Shown here: in pieces, positions 7,642 through 16,275 of the stretch
Position numbering within the stretch: the stretch's first letter is position 1
Layout: every line of letters starts with the position of its first letter
NCBI GenBank assembly: GCA_944386805.1
Contig: CALXCO010000006.1
Span: 1 to 64,000, forward strand
Reading direction: 5' to 3'
DNA from: an uncultured Clostridia bacterium
Lineage (GTDB): Bacteria; Bacillota; Clostridia; Oscillospirales; Ruminococcaceae
DNA length: 64,000 nucleotides
Made by a program: the position numbers and the translations under genes
The notes under the pieces: generated by a model
The model's input: the letters and a program-made list of their open reading frames with translations, nothing else
Database searches by the model: none
Told to the model about the DNA's origin: nothing

Positions 7642-9726
7642 TCACTCTACCGTCTTGGGCACCGTCATATAAACGCCATCGGTCGTCGGTGCGTTAAACA
7701 GCATCTGTTCGCGGGTAAAGCGGCTGGAGGGGATATCCTCCCGGAAGACGTTCCTGAGCGGGACAACATGGGCTGTAATCGGCACGCCTTCGGTATCCAG
7801 CGCCGAAAGCTGGTTGGCAAAGGCAATAATATCGCCCATCTCATCCGGCAGCCGCCTTTTTTCTTCATCCGTCAGCGAAAGACGGGCAAGGTTTGCAACG
7901 TTTTCGATGTCAATCAGGCTGGCGTTTTTCTGTTTCTGTTTCTGAGAGGCGATATGCTCCTGTTTGAATCCTTCCAGCAGCCCCAGGACCTCCAGCTGTT
8001 CGGTGCTGACGGCGGAGGGCGCACTGGTCATCGGACAGGAAGCATCCTTGACTTTCGGGAATGCGATGACATCCCGCAGCGAATCTGCACCGCACAGAAT
8101 CATAACCAGCCGGTCCAGACCGAATGCAAAGCCGCCGTGGGGCGGTGTGCCATACCGGAAAGCGTTGACCATAAATCCGAACCGGTCCTGAATCTCATCA
8201 TCCGAGAAGCCGAGCGCTTCAAACATGATTTTCTGAACCTGCTGGTCGTGGATACGGATGGAACCGGACCCCATCTCAACACCGTTGAGAACGACGTCAT
8301 AAGCCTGCGCCCGTACACGTCCGGGGTCGGTCAGCAGATACTGGACGTCTTCCGGATAAGGCATCGTAAAGGGGTGGTGGGTTGCGACCCAGCGCTTTTC
8401 CTCATCCGACCATTCAAACTGAGGAAAATCGGTGACAAACAGGAATTTATAGACATTTTTGTCCCGCAGTCCCAACAAGTCGCCGAGGTCCAGCCGCAAG
8501 GAACCGAGAACTCTTCTGACCGTTGCCAGTTTGTCGGCACAAAAGAGGATAAAATCACCCGGATGGGCGTCAACCGCATGGATAATCGCCTGAATATCCG
8601 ATTCAGAGAAGTATTTGGTCAGGATGGAGTAGACCTCGCCGTCCGGCCGGAGTGCAATCCAGGCCATGCCGCCTGCGCCATAGCTCTGGGCCTTGCGGGT
8701 CAGTTCATCGATGGTCGAACGGGTAAAGGAGTTGCCGCCCGGTACACAGATTGCCCGGACTACTCCACCGGAATCTGCAACCCTGCGGAATACCGCAAAG
8801 CTGCATACCTTTGCGATATCAGTGATGTCGACAATCGGCAGCCCGAATCGAAGGTCAGGTTTGTCTGAACCATAGACGTCCATTGCTTGCTGCCAGGTCA
8901 TCCGCAGGAACGGTTCCCGCATATCCAGCCCTTTCATTTTGCGCATGATCTGCTTGAACAGGCTTTCCAGATGCTGGAAGATATCCTCCTGTTCGACAAA
9001 GGACATCTCCATATCCACCTGGGTAAATTCCGGCTGACGGTCGGCACGCAGGTCTTCGTCTCTGAAACAGCGTGCAATCTGATAATACCGGTCGATACCG
9101 CCGACCATCAGCAGCTGTTTGTAGATCTGGGGAGACTGGGGCAGCGCATAAAAGCTGCCCGGATGGACACGGCTGGGAACCAGATAGTCCCGTGCGCCTT
9201 CCGGAGTGGATTTGCAGAGCATCGGTGTTTCGACGTTGATAAATTCTTTTTCGTCCAAGAAGTCTTCGACCACCCGCACCAGCTTGTGACGGGTCAGCAG
9301 GTTGTGGTAGAGGGAGCTTCTTCTCAGGTCGAGATAGCGGTATTCGAGCCGCAAATCCTCTCTGACCTGCACATTGTCGTCCAGATCAAACGGCAGCTGG
9401 CTGGCCTGGGACAGGACATTCAGCTTTTCAGCCATCAGTTCAATTGTGCCGGTCTGGAGACGGGGGTTGTAGGTTTCTGCCGACCGAATCCGGATGGTGC
9501 CGGTTACCTGAATAACCGACTGGTTGCGCAGTTTTTCTGCTGCCGAAAAATCTTCAGCGGAAAGGTTCTGCTGGTTGAAGACGACCTGTAAGGTGCCTTC
9601 CCGGTCTTTGAGGTCAATAAAGATTACACCGCCCATATCCCGTTTGGTCTGTACCCAACCGGCTGCGGTGACGGCACGCCCCACATCTTTCTCTCGGAGT
9701 GCGCCGCAATAATCGGTTCTCATCAT
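7642..9726 (-). CDS. aspS-gatC: Fused aspartyl-tRNA synthetase / amidotransferase subunit C
   Basis: One uninterrupted 694-residue frame joins two normally separate proteins. Residues 1 to about 585 are a bacterial AspRS: OB-fold (GWVQTKRDMGGVIFIDLKDR), motif 2 (FRDEDLRADRQPEFTQ), the GAD insertion, and motif 3 (GFAFGLDRL). After a linker rich in Lys/Gln (KQEHIASQKQKQKNAS), residues about 601-694 are a complete GatC (IENVANLARLSLTDEEK; PLRNVFREDIPS; FNAPTTDGVYMTVPKTVE). AspRS makes Asp-tRNA; GatC stabilises GatA-GatB. Physical linkage fits a non-discriminating AspRS feeding Asp-tRNA(Asn) to GatAB. No separate gatC is present in the operon. AAGGAAGG precedes two tandem ATG codons. Confidence 0.95.
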   Translation of the reverse strand: MMRTDYCGALREKDVGRAVTAAGWVQTKRDMGGVIFIDLKDREGTLQVVFNQQNLSAEDFSAAEKLRNQSVIQVTGTIRIRSAETYNPRLQTGTIELMAEKLNVLSQASQLPFDLDDNVQVREDLRLEYRYLDLRRSSLYHNLLTRHKLVRVVEDFLDEKEFINVETPMLCKSTPEGARDYLVPSRVHPGSFYALPQSPQIYKQLLMVGGIDRYYQIARCFRDEDLRADRQPEFTQVDMEMSFVEQEDIFQHLESLFKQIMRKMKGLDMREPFLRMTWQQAMDVYGSDKPDLRFGLPIVDITDIAKVCSFAVFRRVADSGGVVRAICVPGGNSFTRSTIDELTRKAQSYGAGGMAWIALRPDGEVYSILTKYFSESDIQAIIHAVDAHPGDFILFCADKLATVRRVLGSLRLDLGDLLGLRDKNVYKFLFVTDFPQFEWSDEEKRWVATHHPFTMPYPEDVQYLLTDPGRVRAQAYDVVLNGVEMGSGSIRIHDQQVQKIMFEALGFSDDEIQDRFGFMVNAFRYGTPPHGGFAFGLDRLVMILCGADSLRDVIAFPKVKDASCPMTSAPSAVSTEQLEVLGLLEGFKQEHIASQKQKQKNASLIDIENVANLARLSLTDEEKRRLPDEMGDIIAFANQLSALDTEGVPITAHVVPLRNVFREDIPSSRFTREQMLFNAPTTDGVYMTVPKTVE

Positions 9727-9760
9727 ATCGGTTCAATCCTTCCTTTATCGGGTTTTGCCG

Positions 9761-9813
9761 CAAAAACAAAAAAGTCTTTCGTCCTAAACACGATTGTTTA
9801 GGACGAAAGACTT
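9761..9813 (-). terminator. T-box regulated terminator
   Basis: A perfect 19-bp stem (9772-9790 with 9795-9813, loop CGAT) is followed on the minus strand by T5-G-T5. The antiterminator formed with the T-box sequence at 9819-9833 would exclude it. Confidence 0.93.
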
Positions 9814-10050
9814 GACTTCCGCGGTACCACCTAAATTGGATCCTGCGATCCCAACTCAATACTGACACTTCTCAATATCTATCGGATATAACGGTCCAAC
9901 CCCGTCTGAGCCTACTCGGAAAGGGATCTCCTTCCTTTGGGTCAGCAGCTCCGGGATGTTCTTCAAAGGGAAATCTGTACCGCAATTTCACCGCCTGCGG
10001 CTCTCTGGAACGACCATTCCAATCTACTCTTCCCATCGACGCTGTTTTTA
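9761..10050 (-). promoter_or_regulatory. T-box riboswitch with GAAC specifier, upstream of aspS-gatC
   Basis: On the minus strand the conserved T-box TAGGTGGTACCGCGG is the complement of 9819-9833. A perfect 19-bp terminator stem follows (9795-9813 pairing with 9772-9790) with a T-run (complement of 9761-9771). Stem I elements are visible upstream (AGAGAGCC, GGTGAAA, CGGTACAG). At the specifier position the RNA reads GAAG-AAC-A before a GGAGC segment. GAAC (complement of 9958-9961) holds AAC (Asn) and, shifted by one base, GAA (Glu). Uncharged tRNA should stabilise the antiterminator and turn the operon on. Confidence 0.93.
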
Positions 10051-10137
10051 AATATGCAATTATTATAAACACATCCTGCAAAAATGTCAAGGGCTTTTTC
10101 TGTCAATTTTTGTTTTTTACCCAAATTTTTATATTGC

Positions 10138-10698
10138 TCACAGAATCATCAGCCCGGCTGCGCCGCATATCAGTCCCAGTAATGCACCGCCCAGCACGTC
10201 TTCCGGCCAGTGCAGACCGGCTGCCAGCCGGCTCAGACCAGTTATCGCCGCAAGTACAAGCATAACACATCCGACCGGTACGGACATCCGAAACATCGTC
10301 ATCGCCAGAACGAATGCACTGGCGGTGTGATTGGATGGAAAGGATTTTCCTCCTTTTTTATCGATCAGCGGCCGAATCGAAAGCTGCTGGTAAGGGCGTT
10401 TGCGGTTGATTCGTCTTCGCAGCAGACCGGAAATAAACAGGCACCCTGCCGGAAACACAATCGTTCCAGTCAGCGACACCACCTGTTCCCAGGCAAATCC
10501 GGAAGCCAGTGTCCGCCAGCCTGTCAGGCAGAGCTGCAGCGCATATACGACGAAAAATAACGGCGGCAGCCCACGGACAATCTTAGCTGCAATCTTTTCC
10601 CGGCGGCTGCTTTTTCGCAGCCACCCCAATATCAGGTTATATTCCCGTTCGGTCCAGTGAAAGAGATCGAGCGGGTCATTCAGTCCGGCAGTTTTCAT
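10138..10698 (-). CDS. PAP2-family membrane phosphatase
   Basis: This 186-residue membrane protein carries the three phosphatase signatures of the PAP2 superfamily: KKGGKSFPSNHTASAF (about 117-132), SRLAAGLHWPEDV (about 156-168), preceded by RKRPYQ. These supply the Lys/Arg, Ser-x-x-His and Arg/His residues of the vanadium-peroxidase-like active site. Likely substrates are lipid phosphates, for example undecaprenyl diphosphate or phosphatidate, at the membrane. Its ATG overlaps the stop of the HAD gene by 4 bp, so the two are co-translated. The specific substrate is not evident. Confidence 0.9.
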   Translation of the reverse strand: MKTAGLNDPLDLFHWTEREYNLILGWLRKSSRREKIAAKIVRGLPPLFFVVYALQLCLTGWRTLASGFAWEQVVSLTGTIVFPAGCLFISGLLRRRINRKRPYQQLSIRPLIDKKGGKSFPSNHTASAFVLAMTMFRMSVPVGCVMLVLAAITGLSRLAAGLHWPEDVLGGALLGLICGAAGLMIL

Positions 10699-11381
10699 CC
10701 TTCAATTGCCGACAGGATATCTGGGACACTGGTGACCATATAAGTGACAGGCAGATCGGTTGTCTGACCTTTGCGATTGAGCCAGCAGCAGGGAATACCG
10801 TAGGCGACAGCACCCTTGATATCACTGGAAAGGGAATCCCCGACCATCAGGACTTTTTCTTTCGGAGGATTTCCGAGACGGTCAAAGACAAAGTCAAAAT
10901 ATTCCTTTTGGGGTTTCTGGGAACCTGCTTCCTCTGAGACAAAGATACCGTCGCACAGATCGGCCAGTTCCGAAGTTGCCAGCCGTTTTTTCTGTACACG
11001 GGTGACACCGTTGGTGGCAAGGTAAAGTTTCGCGCCCAACTGCTTGATTTTGCGGCAGAGATCCAGTGCACCCGGCAGCAGAATATTTCCTTCTGCCAGT
11101 CCGTCCAGATAATCGCTGTTGGCCTTTACGCCGTCGCCCGAAAATCCGATCGCTTCAAAAAAGCGGGCAAACCGGTTGTCCAGAAGAAAGCTTTTGGTGA
11201 TGTCTCCCTTTTCAAATTCTAGCCACATTGCGTCGTTAATCTGCTGATAACGATGGACATTGTCCTCTGTCCACGGAATGTTGTACATTGTAAACAGACG
11301 GTGAAGCGCATTGATTTCAGCTTTGCCAAAATCAAAAACAGTGTCGTCTGCGTCCATCAGGATAATATCATATTTTCTCAT
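10695..11381 (-). CDS. HAD-superfamily hydrolase, YjjG/YfnB-type nucleotidase
   Basis: This 228-residue HAD phosphatase has motif I DADDTVFDFG, motif II near LATNGVT and motif III/IV VGDSLSSDIKGA with an alpha-helical cap (residues 15-85). The family resembles YjjG, which dephosphorylates non-canonical pyrimidine nucleotides. GGGAGAA lies before the ATG. It is the first gene of a two-gene unit with the PAP2 phosphatase. Confidence 0.9.
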   Translation of the reverse strand: MRKYDIILMDADDTVFDFGKAEINALHRLFTMYNIPWTEDNVHRYQQINDAMWLEFEKGDITKSFLLDNRFARFFEAIGFSGDGVKANSDYLDGLAEGNILLPGALDLCRKIKQLGAKLYLATNGVTRVQKKRLATSELADLCDGIFVSEEAGSQKPQKEYFDFVFDRLGNPPKEKVLMVGDSLSSDIKGAVAYGIPCCWLNRKGQTTDLPVTYMVTSVPDILSAIEG

Positions 11382-11395
11382 GTCAGGTTCTCCCT

Positions 11396-12019
11396 TCAGT
11401 TTTCCTCGCTGGATTGACTGGTATCCGATTCGTTTTCCGTTTCACTGCTTTCGGATACAGATGCATCGGAGGAAGCGTCTTCCGACGCATCCTCACTGGT
11501 TCCGGTATCGAATACGCTGCATTTTAAGTAGATTCCCTCTTCAGTGCAGCAGTACATGACGCCGTCTACCATCAGAAAGGGGACGGTCTTTCCGCCAAAG
11601 TTGCAGCTGCCATCGGTAATCGGGAAGGTATTCTGGTCTCCGGTTGTGACGGCCGTCAGTTCCTCGGAAGATTCACCTTCCGGCTTTTCGGTCAGCTGTT
11701 CGGAGGTGACCATATAGTAGGTTCCGTCATACAGGAAAAGCGGAGGATACATGTAGTCAGCAGCTGTCATCTGCTTTTCAGAAAAGACGATCGAAACAAT
11801 CGCAGTCACGCCGCTGGTCATCACCAGCAGGACAACCAGAACAATACAGATAATCTGTGTCGTCTTTAATTTCAGGTTTTTCTTTTCCGAATGGGTCAGC
11901 CGGTGGGGCAGTTTTTTTCGGCGCTTTTGTTCCTCTTGCTGTTGATGGCTGGCGAGAAGTTCAGCAGCGCGACGTGAATCTGTCTGGTAGTTGCTGTTTT
12001 TTCCCTTATTTTTTGCCAT
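11396..12019 (-). CDS. Single-pass membrane protein with Ser/Glu-rich tail, unknown function
   Basis: I do not recognise a family. With the start at 12019 (MAKNKGKNS, preceded by GGAAAGGAA) the product is 207 residues. It has a very basic N-terminal cytoplasmic segment (KRRKKLPHRLTHSEKKNLKLK), one transmembrane helix (about 55-80, IICIVLVVLLVMTSGVTAI), an extracellular segment with repeated Tyr/Gly motifs (YDGTYYMVT; VDGVMYCC), and a tail of Ser, Glu and Asp from about residue 180. An upstream ATG at 12124 has no ribosome binding site and is rejected. A surface role is possible; no function is assigned. Confidence 0.75.
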   Translation of the reverse strand: MAKNKGKNSNYQTDSRRAAELLASHQQQEEQKRRKKLPHRLTHSEKKNLKLKTTQIICIVLVVLLVMTSGVTAIVSIVFSEKQMTAADYMYPPLFLYDGTYYMVTSEQLTEKPEGESSEELTAVTTGDQNTFPITDGSCNFGGKTVPFLMVDGVMYCCTEEGIYLKCSVFDTGTSEDASEDASSDASVSESSETENESDTSQSSEEN

Positions 12020-12136
12020 AATTCTGTTCCTTTCCAAGCCCGTCAAGGGTATTTTCCGCTTCGGTGCAATACAGCTATTATAACGCAAACCAGCCGGTAA
12101 ATCAACCGAATGGGATGTAAACATTCCGCGACAAAA

Positions 12137-12166
12137 AATCCCGAAAACCAGCCGGTTTTCGGGATT
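12137..12166 (-). terminator. Terminator of the sugar isomerase gene
   Basis: AATCCCGAAAACC (12137-12149) pairs perfectly with 12154-12166. An A-run at 12133-12138 becomes the U-run on the minus-strand transcript. Confidence 0.9.
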
Positions 12167-12180
12167 TGTCCAGTCTGTGT

Positions 12181-13098
12181 TTACTTTTCAGAAGGATTGA
12201 ACATCAGGTCACGGATATAACGGATGGTGTACTTGACGCCCCAATCGCCCTTTTCACCCTGCCAGGTGCGGGAGTGCGGCTCAATCGACAGATAACCGTC
12301 GTAACCATGTTTATACAGGATACCGAAGAATGCTCTCCAGTTGATCGAATCGATGCCGGCAGGCGGGTTATCGTAGTGGTTGACCTGAGGCATGACTTCC
12401 TTCATCAGCACCTCTTCCATTTCCGGATGCTGCTTGCAAAGGTCTCTCAGCTTCCACATCTGCGGTTCATTGGAATTGCCCAGCTGGACAACGCCTTTGA
12501 TATGAACATAGCCAAAGCGGTCGCCCCATTCAAATGCTTCCCGCAGATAGGCACCCTGATCACCGCCATGAACAAAGCTGTGAGAGGGGTCATATTTGAG
12601 ATACAGGCCGGGAACCTCGTCCAGAACCAGTTTCCACTGTTCAGGGGTGGTGATATAGTTGCCGCCCATAATGCAGTTGACGAGGCAGGTCTTCATTCCG
12701 GCCTGCTCAGCCTCAGCAACAATCATTTTGAGAGCGGCAATAGCTGCGGTGATGTTTTTGTAGTAAGTCAGCTGGGGGACATAGGCAACGCTGCACAGAT
12801 AGTGTTTTGCGCCCAGTTCTTTGCCGGCCTTGATAATTTCCCGGACATTGTTCCATTCTTCTTCGTTGATCGAGCCATCTTCGTTGAGCAGATGGCTTGC
12901 CCAGCGGCCAACGGCACCGACTTCGACACCGGTACGGAGAGAAGCTTCTTTCAGCTGAGGGACAATTTCACGAATCTGTTCAACCGACTGGCCAAAATAC
13001 TGGGTGGGGTTGAAGTCAAATTCTGCAAAGTCGAGACCGAGTTCTTTTAAGTGATCAAATTCTTCCGGCTGAGGGCGGACAATCATACCAAGTTTCAT
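12181..13098 (-). CDS. Sugar phosphate isomerase/epimerase, TIM-barrel (AP_endonuc_2 family)
   Basis: This protein of about 305 residues has a xylose-isomerase-like TIM barrel. The metal-ligand segments are visible as CLVNCIMGGNYI, YLKYDPSHSFVHGGD, YVHIKGVV and YLSIEPHSR near the C-terminus. Such enzymes isomerise or epimerise keto-sugars or inositol-like compounds in the cytoplasm. I prefer the ATG at 13098 because the ribosome binding site AGGAAAGG abuts the ATG at 13110. It is monocistronic, with a cre-like operator upstream. The substrate cannot be read from sequence. Confidence 0.85.
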   Translation of the reverse strand: MKLGMIVRPQPEEFDHLKELGLDFAEFDFNPTQYFGQSVEQIREIVPQLKEASLRTGVEVGAVGRWASHLLNEDGSINEEEWNNVREIIKAGKELGAKHYLCSVAYVPQLTYYKNITAAIAALKMIVAEAEQAGMKTCLVNCIMGGNYITTPEQWKLVLDEVPGLYLKYDPSHSFVHGGDQGAYLREAFEWGDRFGYVHIKGVVQLGNSNEPQMWKLRDLCKQHPEMEEVLMKEVMPQVNHYDNPPAGIDSINWRAFFGILYKHGYDGYLSIEPHSRTWQGEKGDWGVKYTIRYIRDLMFNPSEK

Positions 13099-13133
13099 AT
13101 GAAACAACATCCTTTCCTGGGTAACGAGCGTTT

Positions 13134-13149
13134 ATGTAAACGATTACAT
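13134..13149 (-). promoter_or_regulatory. cre-like / LacI-family operator upstream of the sugar isomerase
   Basis: TGTAAACGATTACA (13135-13148) fits the catabolite-responsive consensus TGWAANCGNTNWCA at every fixed base and is embedded in an ATGTAA-N4-TTACAT dyad. It lies 36-51 bp upstream of the chosen start. It suggests CcpA or a local LacI-type repressor. Confidence 0.7.
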
Positions 13150-13216
13150 ATGACAATTATAGTAGCTTTAACGCAAAAGTCAAGAGGGAAAATAGTGATT
13201 TTGGCAGATTGATCAG

Positions 13217-13264
13217 AATAGCCTCTGCCGCTTTGTATACAGTTACAACAGCAGCAGAGGCTAT
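13217..13264. terminator. Hairpin at the end of the CDF gene
   Basis: AATAGCCTCTGC (13217-13228) can pair with GCAGAGGCTATT (13253-13264). It lies immediately downstream of the minus-strand gene ending at 13269. The U-run is weak, so terminator function is likely but not certain. Confidence 0.55.
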
Positions 13265-13268
13265 TCAT

Positions 13269-14456
13269 TCAACTTCTTCCGGTGAAGTCCCGGTCAACGC
13301 TCATGACGGTAAAAATCCGAACTCCATCAACTGTTTCCGGGATTTTTTCGGATACCGTTTGTTTAATCTCGTCATCCGACATTTTCAGATCATGGGGAAC
13401 CAGAATATCAAAAATCAGGTTGTTGTGGCTGGTGCCGCTGACCAGACGGACATCATGGATGCTGCACCGGGGATCGATTGCTTCGACCGCCTGACGTGCG
13501 GTTTCTCGCAGCTGGTCAAGCAGCGGATTATGAGTATCAATCGGGTCCAGATGGATTGTGACGATACAGGACAACTTTTCGCCCAATTCCCGTTCGATGT
13601 TATCGATCAGGTCGTGCAGATAAAACAGTTCTCCGTCGCCGTCAACTTCCGCATGCAGGGACACCATCACACGACCCGGTCCGTAATTATGGACAATCAT
13701 ATCATGGATGCCGAGAATCTCAGGGTGGGAAAGAACGGTCTGTTCAATCTCCTGGACAAATTCCGGTTCAGGCGGCTGGCCGAGAAGGGGAGAAATCGTA
13801 TCTTTCGCCGATTCAAATCCGGTTTTCAGAATCAGGATCGATACCAGCAGGCCGAGCCATCCATCCAGCGGAATCTGGAAATAACTGCCGATGGCCATGC
13901 CAACCAGCAGAGCAGTGGTAGAGATTGCATCGCTGCGGGAGTCGGCAGCTGTTGCCTTCATTGCCTCGGAATGAATTTCCCGTGCCAGATAGCTGTTAAA
14001 ATGTGCCATCCACATTTTAACCAGAATCGAGACGATCAGAATCGCAGCGGGCAGCAGTTCAAGTCCGACCAGTTCGGGCGAACGGATTTTGGCAATCGAG
14101 TCGGTCAGCAGCTGATAGCCCATCATCAAAATGATAAACGAGACAATCAGTCCGGAGATGTATTCAATACGACCGTGACCAAACGGATGCTCAATATCCG
14201 GTTTGCGTCCGGCCATCCGGAAGCCGACCAATGTTACAATGGAGGAACCGGCATCCGACAGGTTGTTCAAAGCGTCCGCCGTGATGGCGATTGAACCCGA
14301 AATCAGGCCGGCAATCAGCTTGCCGAGAAAAAGCATCAGGTTCAAGACAATGCCGACGCCGCCGGACATGGTTCCGTACTGTTTGCGGACAGTTGCTTCA
14401 TCGGTGCAGCCTTTCAGCGGCTTGGTGACAAATTGGCGAATGATTAAGCGGATCAA
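13269..14456 (-). CDS. Cation diffusion facilitator (CDF) metal transporter
   Basis: This is a CDF-family efflux protein of about 395 residues: six hydrophobic helices, the metal-site motifs DALNNLSDAGSS (helix II) and HPFGHGR with a further Asp region RSDAIS (helix V), and a C-terminal cytoplasmic ferredoxin-like domain. It exports Zn, Mn, Fe or similar divalent ions in exchange for protons. I chose a TTG start at 14456 (LIRLIIRQFV) because AAAGGAG is correctly spaced before it; the ATG at 14480 would place that sequence inside the gene. Confidence 0.9.
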   Translation of the reverse strand: MIRLIIRQFVTKPLKGCTDEATVRKQYGTMSGGVGIVLNLMLFLGKLIAGLISGSIAITADALNNLSDAGSSIVTLVGFRMAGRKPDIEHPFGHGRIEYISGLIVSFIILMMGYQLLTDSIAKIRSPELVGLELLPAAILIVSILVKMWMAHFNSYLAREIHSEAMKATAADSRSDAISTTALLVGMAIGSYFQIPLDGWLGLLVSILILKTGFESAKDTISPLLGQPPEPEFVQEIEQTVLSHPEILGIHDMIVHNYGPGRVMVSLHAEVDGDGELFYLHDLIDNIERELGEKLSCIVTIHLDPIDTHNPLLDQLRETARQAVEAIDPRCSIHDVRLVSGTSHNNLIFDILVPHDLKMSDDEIKQTVSEKIPETVDGVRIFTVMSVDRDFTGRS

Positions 14457-14550
14457 AGAAGACCACTCCTTTTTGAGCATTAACTTTTATTGTAGGATGA
14501 TGCCGGCCAATTGTCAAGATGTTAGAGCAGCACAACCATTTATCAAAAAA

Positions 14551-14574
14551 TCCTGCCTCTGAAAAGAGGCAGGA
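14551..14574 (-). terminator. Terminator of cysK
   Basis: TCCTGCCTCT (14551-14560) pairs with AGAGGCAGGA (14565-14574) around GAAA. The A-run before it is a U-run on the minus-strand RNA. Confidence 0.9.
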
Positions 14575-14587
14575 AATTCAAGCATAA

Positions 14588-15511
14588 TCAGTCGTAAATG
14601 CCAGTAGACAGATAACGGTCGCCGCCGTCCGGCAGAAGGGCGACAATGGTTTTGGCTTCGTTTTCCGGCATGGAGGCCAGTTCAATGGCCGCATGAACCG
14701 CTGCACCGGACGATATCCCGATCAGGATACCTTCGGCACGGGAAAAGTCGTGCGCGCCGGCCTTGGCCTGTTCATCGGTGATATCCATCACCTGGTCGAG
14801 AATATCCCGGTCAAGCAGCTTGGGAATAAAGTTTGCACCGATTCCCTGAATGCCATGGGAAGCAGCTGTGCCGCCGGTCAGCAGCGGGGAAGAGGCCGGT
14901 TCAACACCGACAATCCGGATTTCAGGATTCTGTTCTTTGAGATAACGGCCGGTGCCGGTAATTGTGCCGCCGGTGCCAATTCCGGCGACAAAAATATCGA
15001 TTTTGCCTTCGGTATCCCGCCACAGTTCAGGACCAGTTGTCTCATAATGGGCGCGTGCATTGGCCGGGTTTTCAAACTGACCGGCGATGATGCTGCCGGG
15101 AATTTCCTGATGCAGCTGTTCAGCCTTTTTGATTGCGCCCGCCATGCCTTCGCTTCCGGGTGTCAGCACAAGCTTTGCACCGTATGCTGCCAGCATGGCC
15201 CGACGTTCAGCGCTCATCGAATCCGGCATCGTCAGAATGGTCTGATATCCGCGAATCGAAGCAATCGACGCCAGTCCGATGCCGGTATTGCCCGAAGTAG
15301 GTTCGATGATGGTGCTGCCGGGTGTCAGCAGCCCGCGCTGTTCAGCGTCCAGTATCATATAATATGCCGCGCGGTCTTTGACCGAACCGGCGGGATTGAA
15401 GCATTCCAGCTTGACCAGCACTTTTCCGTACAGCTTTTTCCCGGCGGTAAAGCGTTCAGGGTAAAGCAGAGGGGTATTGCCGATCAGCTGCTGTGCAGAA
15501 TGGTAGATCAT
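14588..15511 (-). CDS. cysK: Cysteine synthase (O-acetylserine sulfhydrylase)
   Basis: This PLP-dependent enzyme of 307 residues has the PLP-lysine motif NPAGSVKDRAA, the substrate-binding loop EPTSGNTGIG and the phosphate-binding GIGTGGTITG. It makes L-cysteine from O-acetylserine and sulfide in the cytoplasm. The start MIYHSAQQL at 15511 is preceded by GGAAAGGA; the longer frame to 15592 is rejected because it has no ribosome binding site and overlaps the peptidase gene. No cysE or sulfate genes are near. Confidence 0.95.
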   Translation of the reverse strand: MIYHSAQQLIGNTPLLYPERFTAGKKLYGKVLVKLECFNPAGSVKDRAAYYMILDAEQRGLLTPGSTIIEPTSGNTGIGLASIASIRGYQTILTMPDSMSAERRAMLAAYGAKLVLTPGSEGMAGAIKKAEQLHQEIPGSIIAGQFENPANARAHYETTGPELWRDTEGKIDIFVAGIGTGGTITGTGRYLKEQNPEIRIVGVEPASSPLLTGGTAASHGIQGIGANFIPKLLDRDILDQVMDITDEQAKAGAHDFSRAEGILIGISSGAAVHAAIELASMPENEAKTIVALLPDGGDRYLSTGIYD

Positions 15512-15542
15512 ATCGGATTTTTTCCTTTCCGGTCGTTGCGTA

Positions 15543-16205
15543 TCAGATGGATACGCTGTTGTTTTGGAGGTTGTACAGACAGTACGGCCCATAAAGGGTG
15601 GTATGCTGTCCGTCGTCTACAATAAAGGAGTCGTCAAACAAACCGTAGATAGGTGCATGGGTGGAAGCTTCGAGAATGTCATCCAGATGTTCTGCGTTGA
15701 CCGGGTCCAGATGGGGCTCGATGTTGATTTGAACCAGTCCCAGTCCCTGATAAATCTCAAGCTGGGGCGATCTGTCGTAAATGTTGCGTGCAAGGACAAC
15801 CCGGTCGGCCATATTGATGGAACCGGCACTCATTCCGATGACAATCCCGTCAAATCCCATCAGCTGTTCCCGTAGGTGATATTCCTTAAAACTGGCGATC
15901 TGCCGCAGGGTATCACCGCCGCTGAGCCAGATTACCTGTGCGTTGCGGATGTACTTTTCTGCCTGCGAGGGAGAAACAGTGTGGTCAACAATATGGAATC
16001 CTGAAAACAGGATGCCGATCTCTCCAAATTTGCCGCGAATTTCTTCAGCCCAGTGCATGTTTCCATGCGGATCGTCGAAATCGGATGCGATAAAAACAAA
16101 ATTTCCCGCATCTGTTCTGCCGTCGGGGAGATATCCTTTCAGTACCCGTTCAAAATCAGGGGTAAAGCCATTGTTGAACGCACTTGTCAGAAAACAGACA
16201 GCCAT
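15543..16205 (-). CDS. Peptidase E-like protein (family S51, class I glutamine amidotransferase fold)
   Basis: This 220-residue protein has the nucleophile-elbow motif GMSAGSIN (Ser), the LSGGDT loop and the conserved NIEPHLDPVN segment of S51 dipeptidases. Peptidase E cleaves Asp-X dipeptides in the cytoplasm; members in Firmicutes may have other amide substrates. The start at 16205 is preceded by AAGGAG at 10 nt. The longer ORF to 16304 runs into mreB and is rejected. It is 31 bp upstream of cysK in the same direction. Confidence 0.88.
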   Translation of the reverse strand: MAVCFLTSAFNNGFTPDFERVLKGYLPDGRTDAGNFVFIASDFDDPHGNMHWAEEIRGKFGEIGILFSGFHIVDHTVSPSQAEKYIRNAQVIWLSGGDTLRQIASFKEYHLREQLMGFDGIVIGMSAGSINMADRVVLARNIYDRSPQLEIYQGLGLVQINIEPHLDPVNAEHLDDILEASTHAPIYGLFDDSFIVDDGQHTTLYGPYCLYNLQNNSVSI

Positions 16206-16275
16206 GCCATAACGTCTCCTTTTCCCAAATGGGGAGATGACCAGTGCGGTCATACTCCCCAAAGATGTTGATGAT

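Noticed and set aside
7639..8868. 409-codon frame antisense to aspS-gatC
   Set aside because: Shadow of a GC-biased gene; the opposite strand carries full AspRS and GatC motifs.
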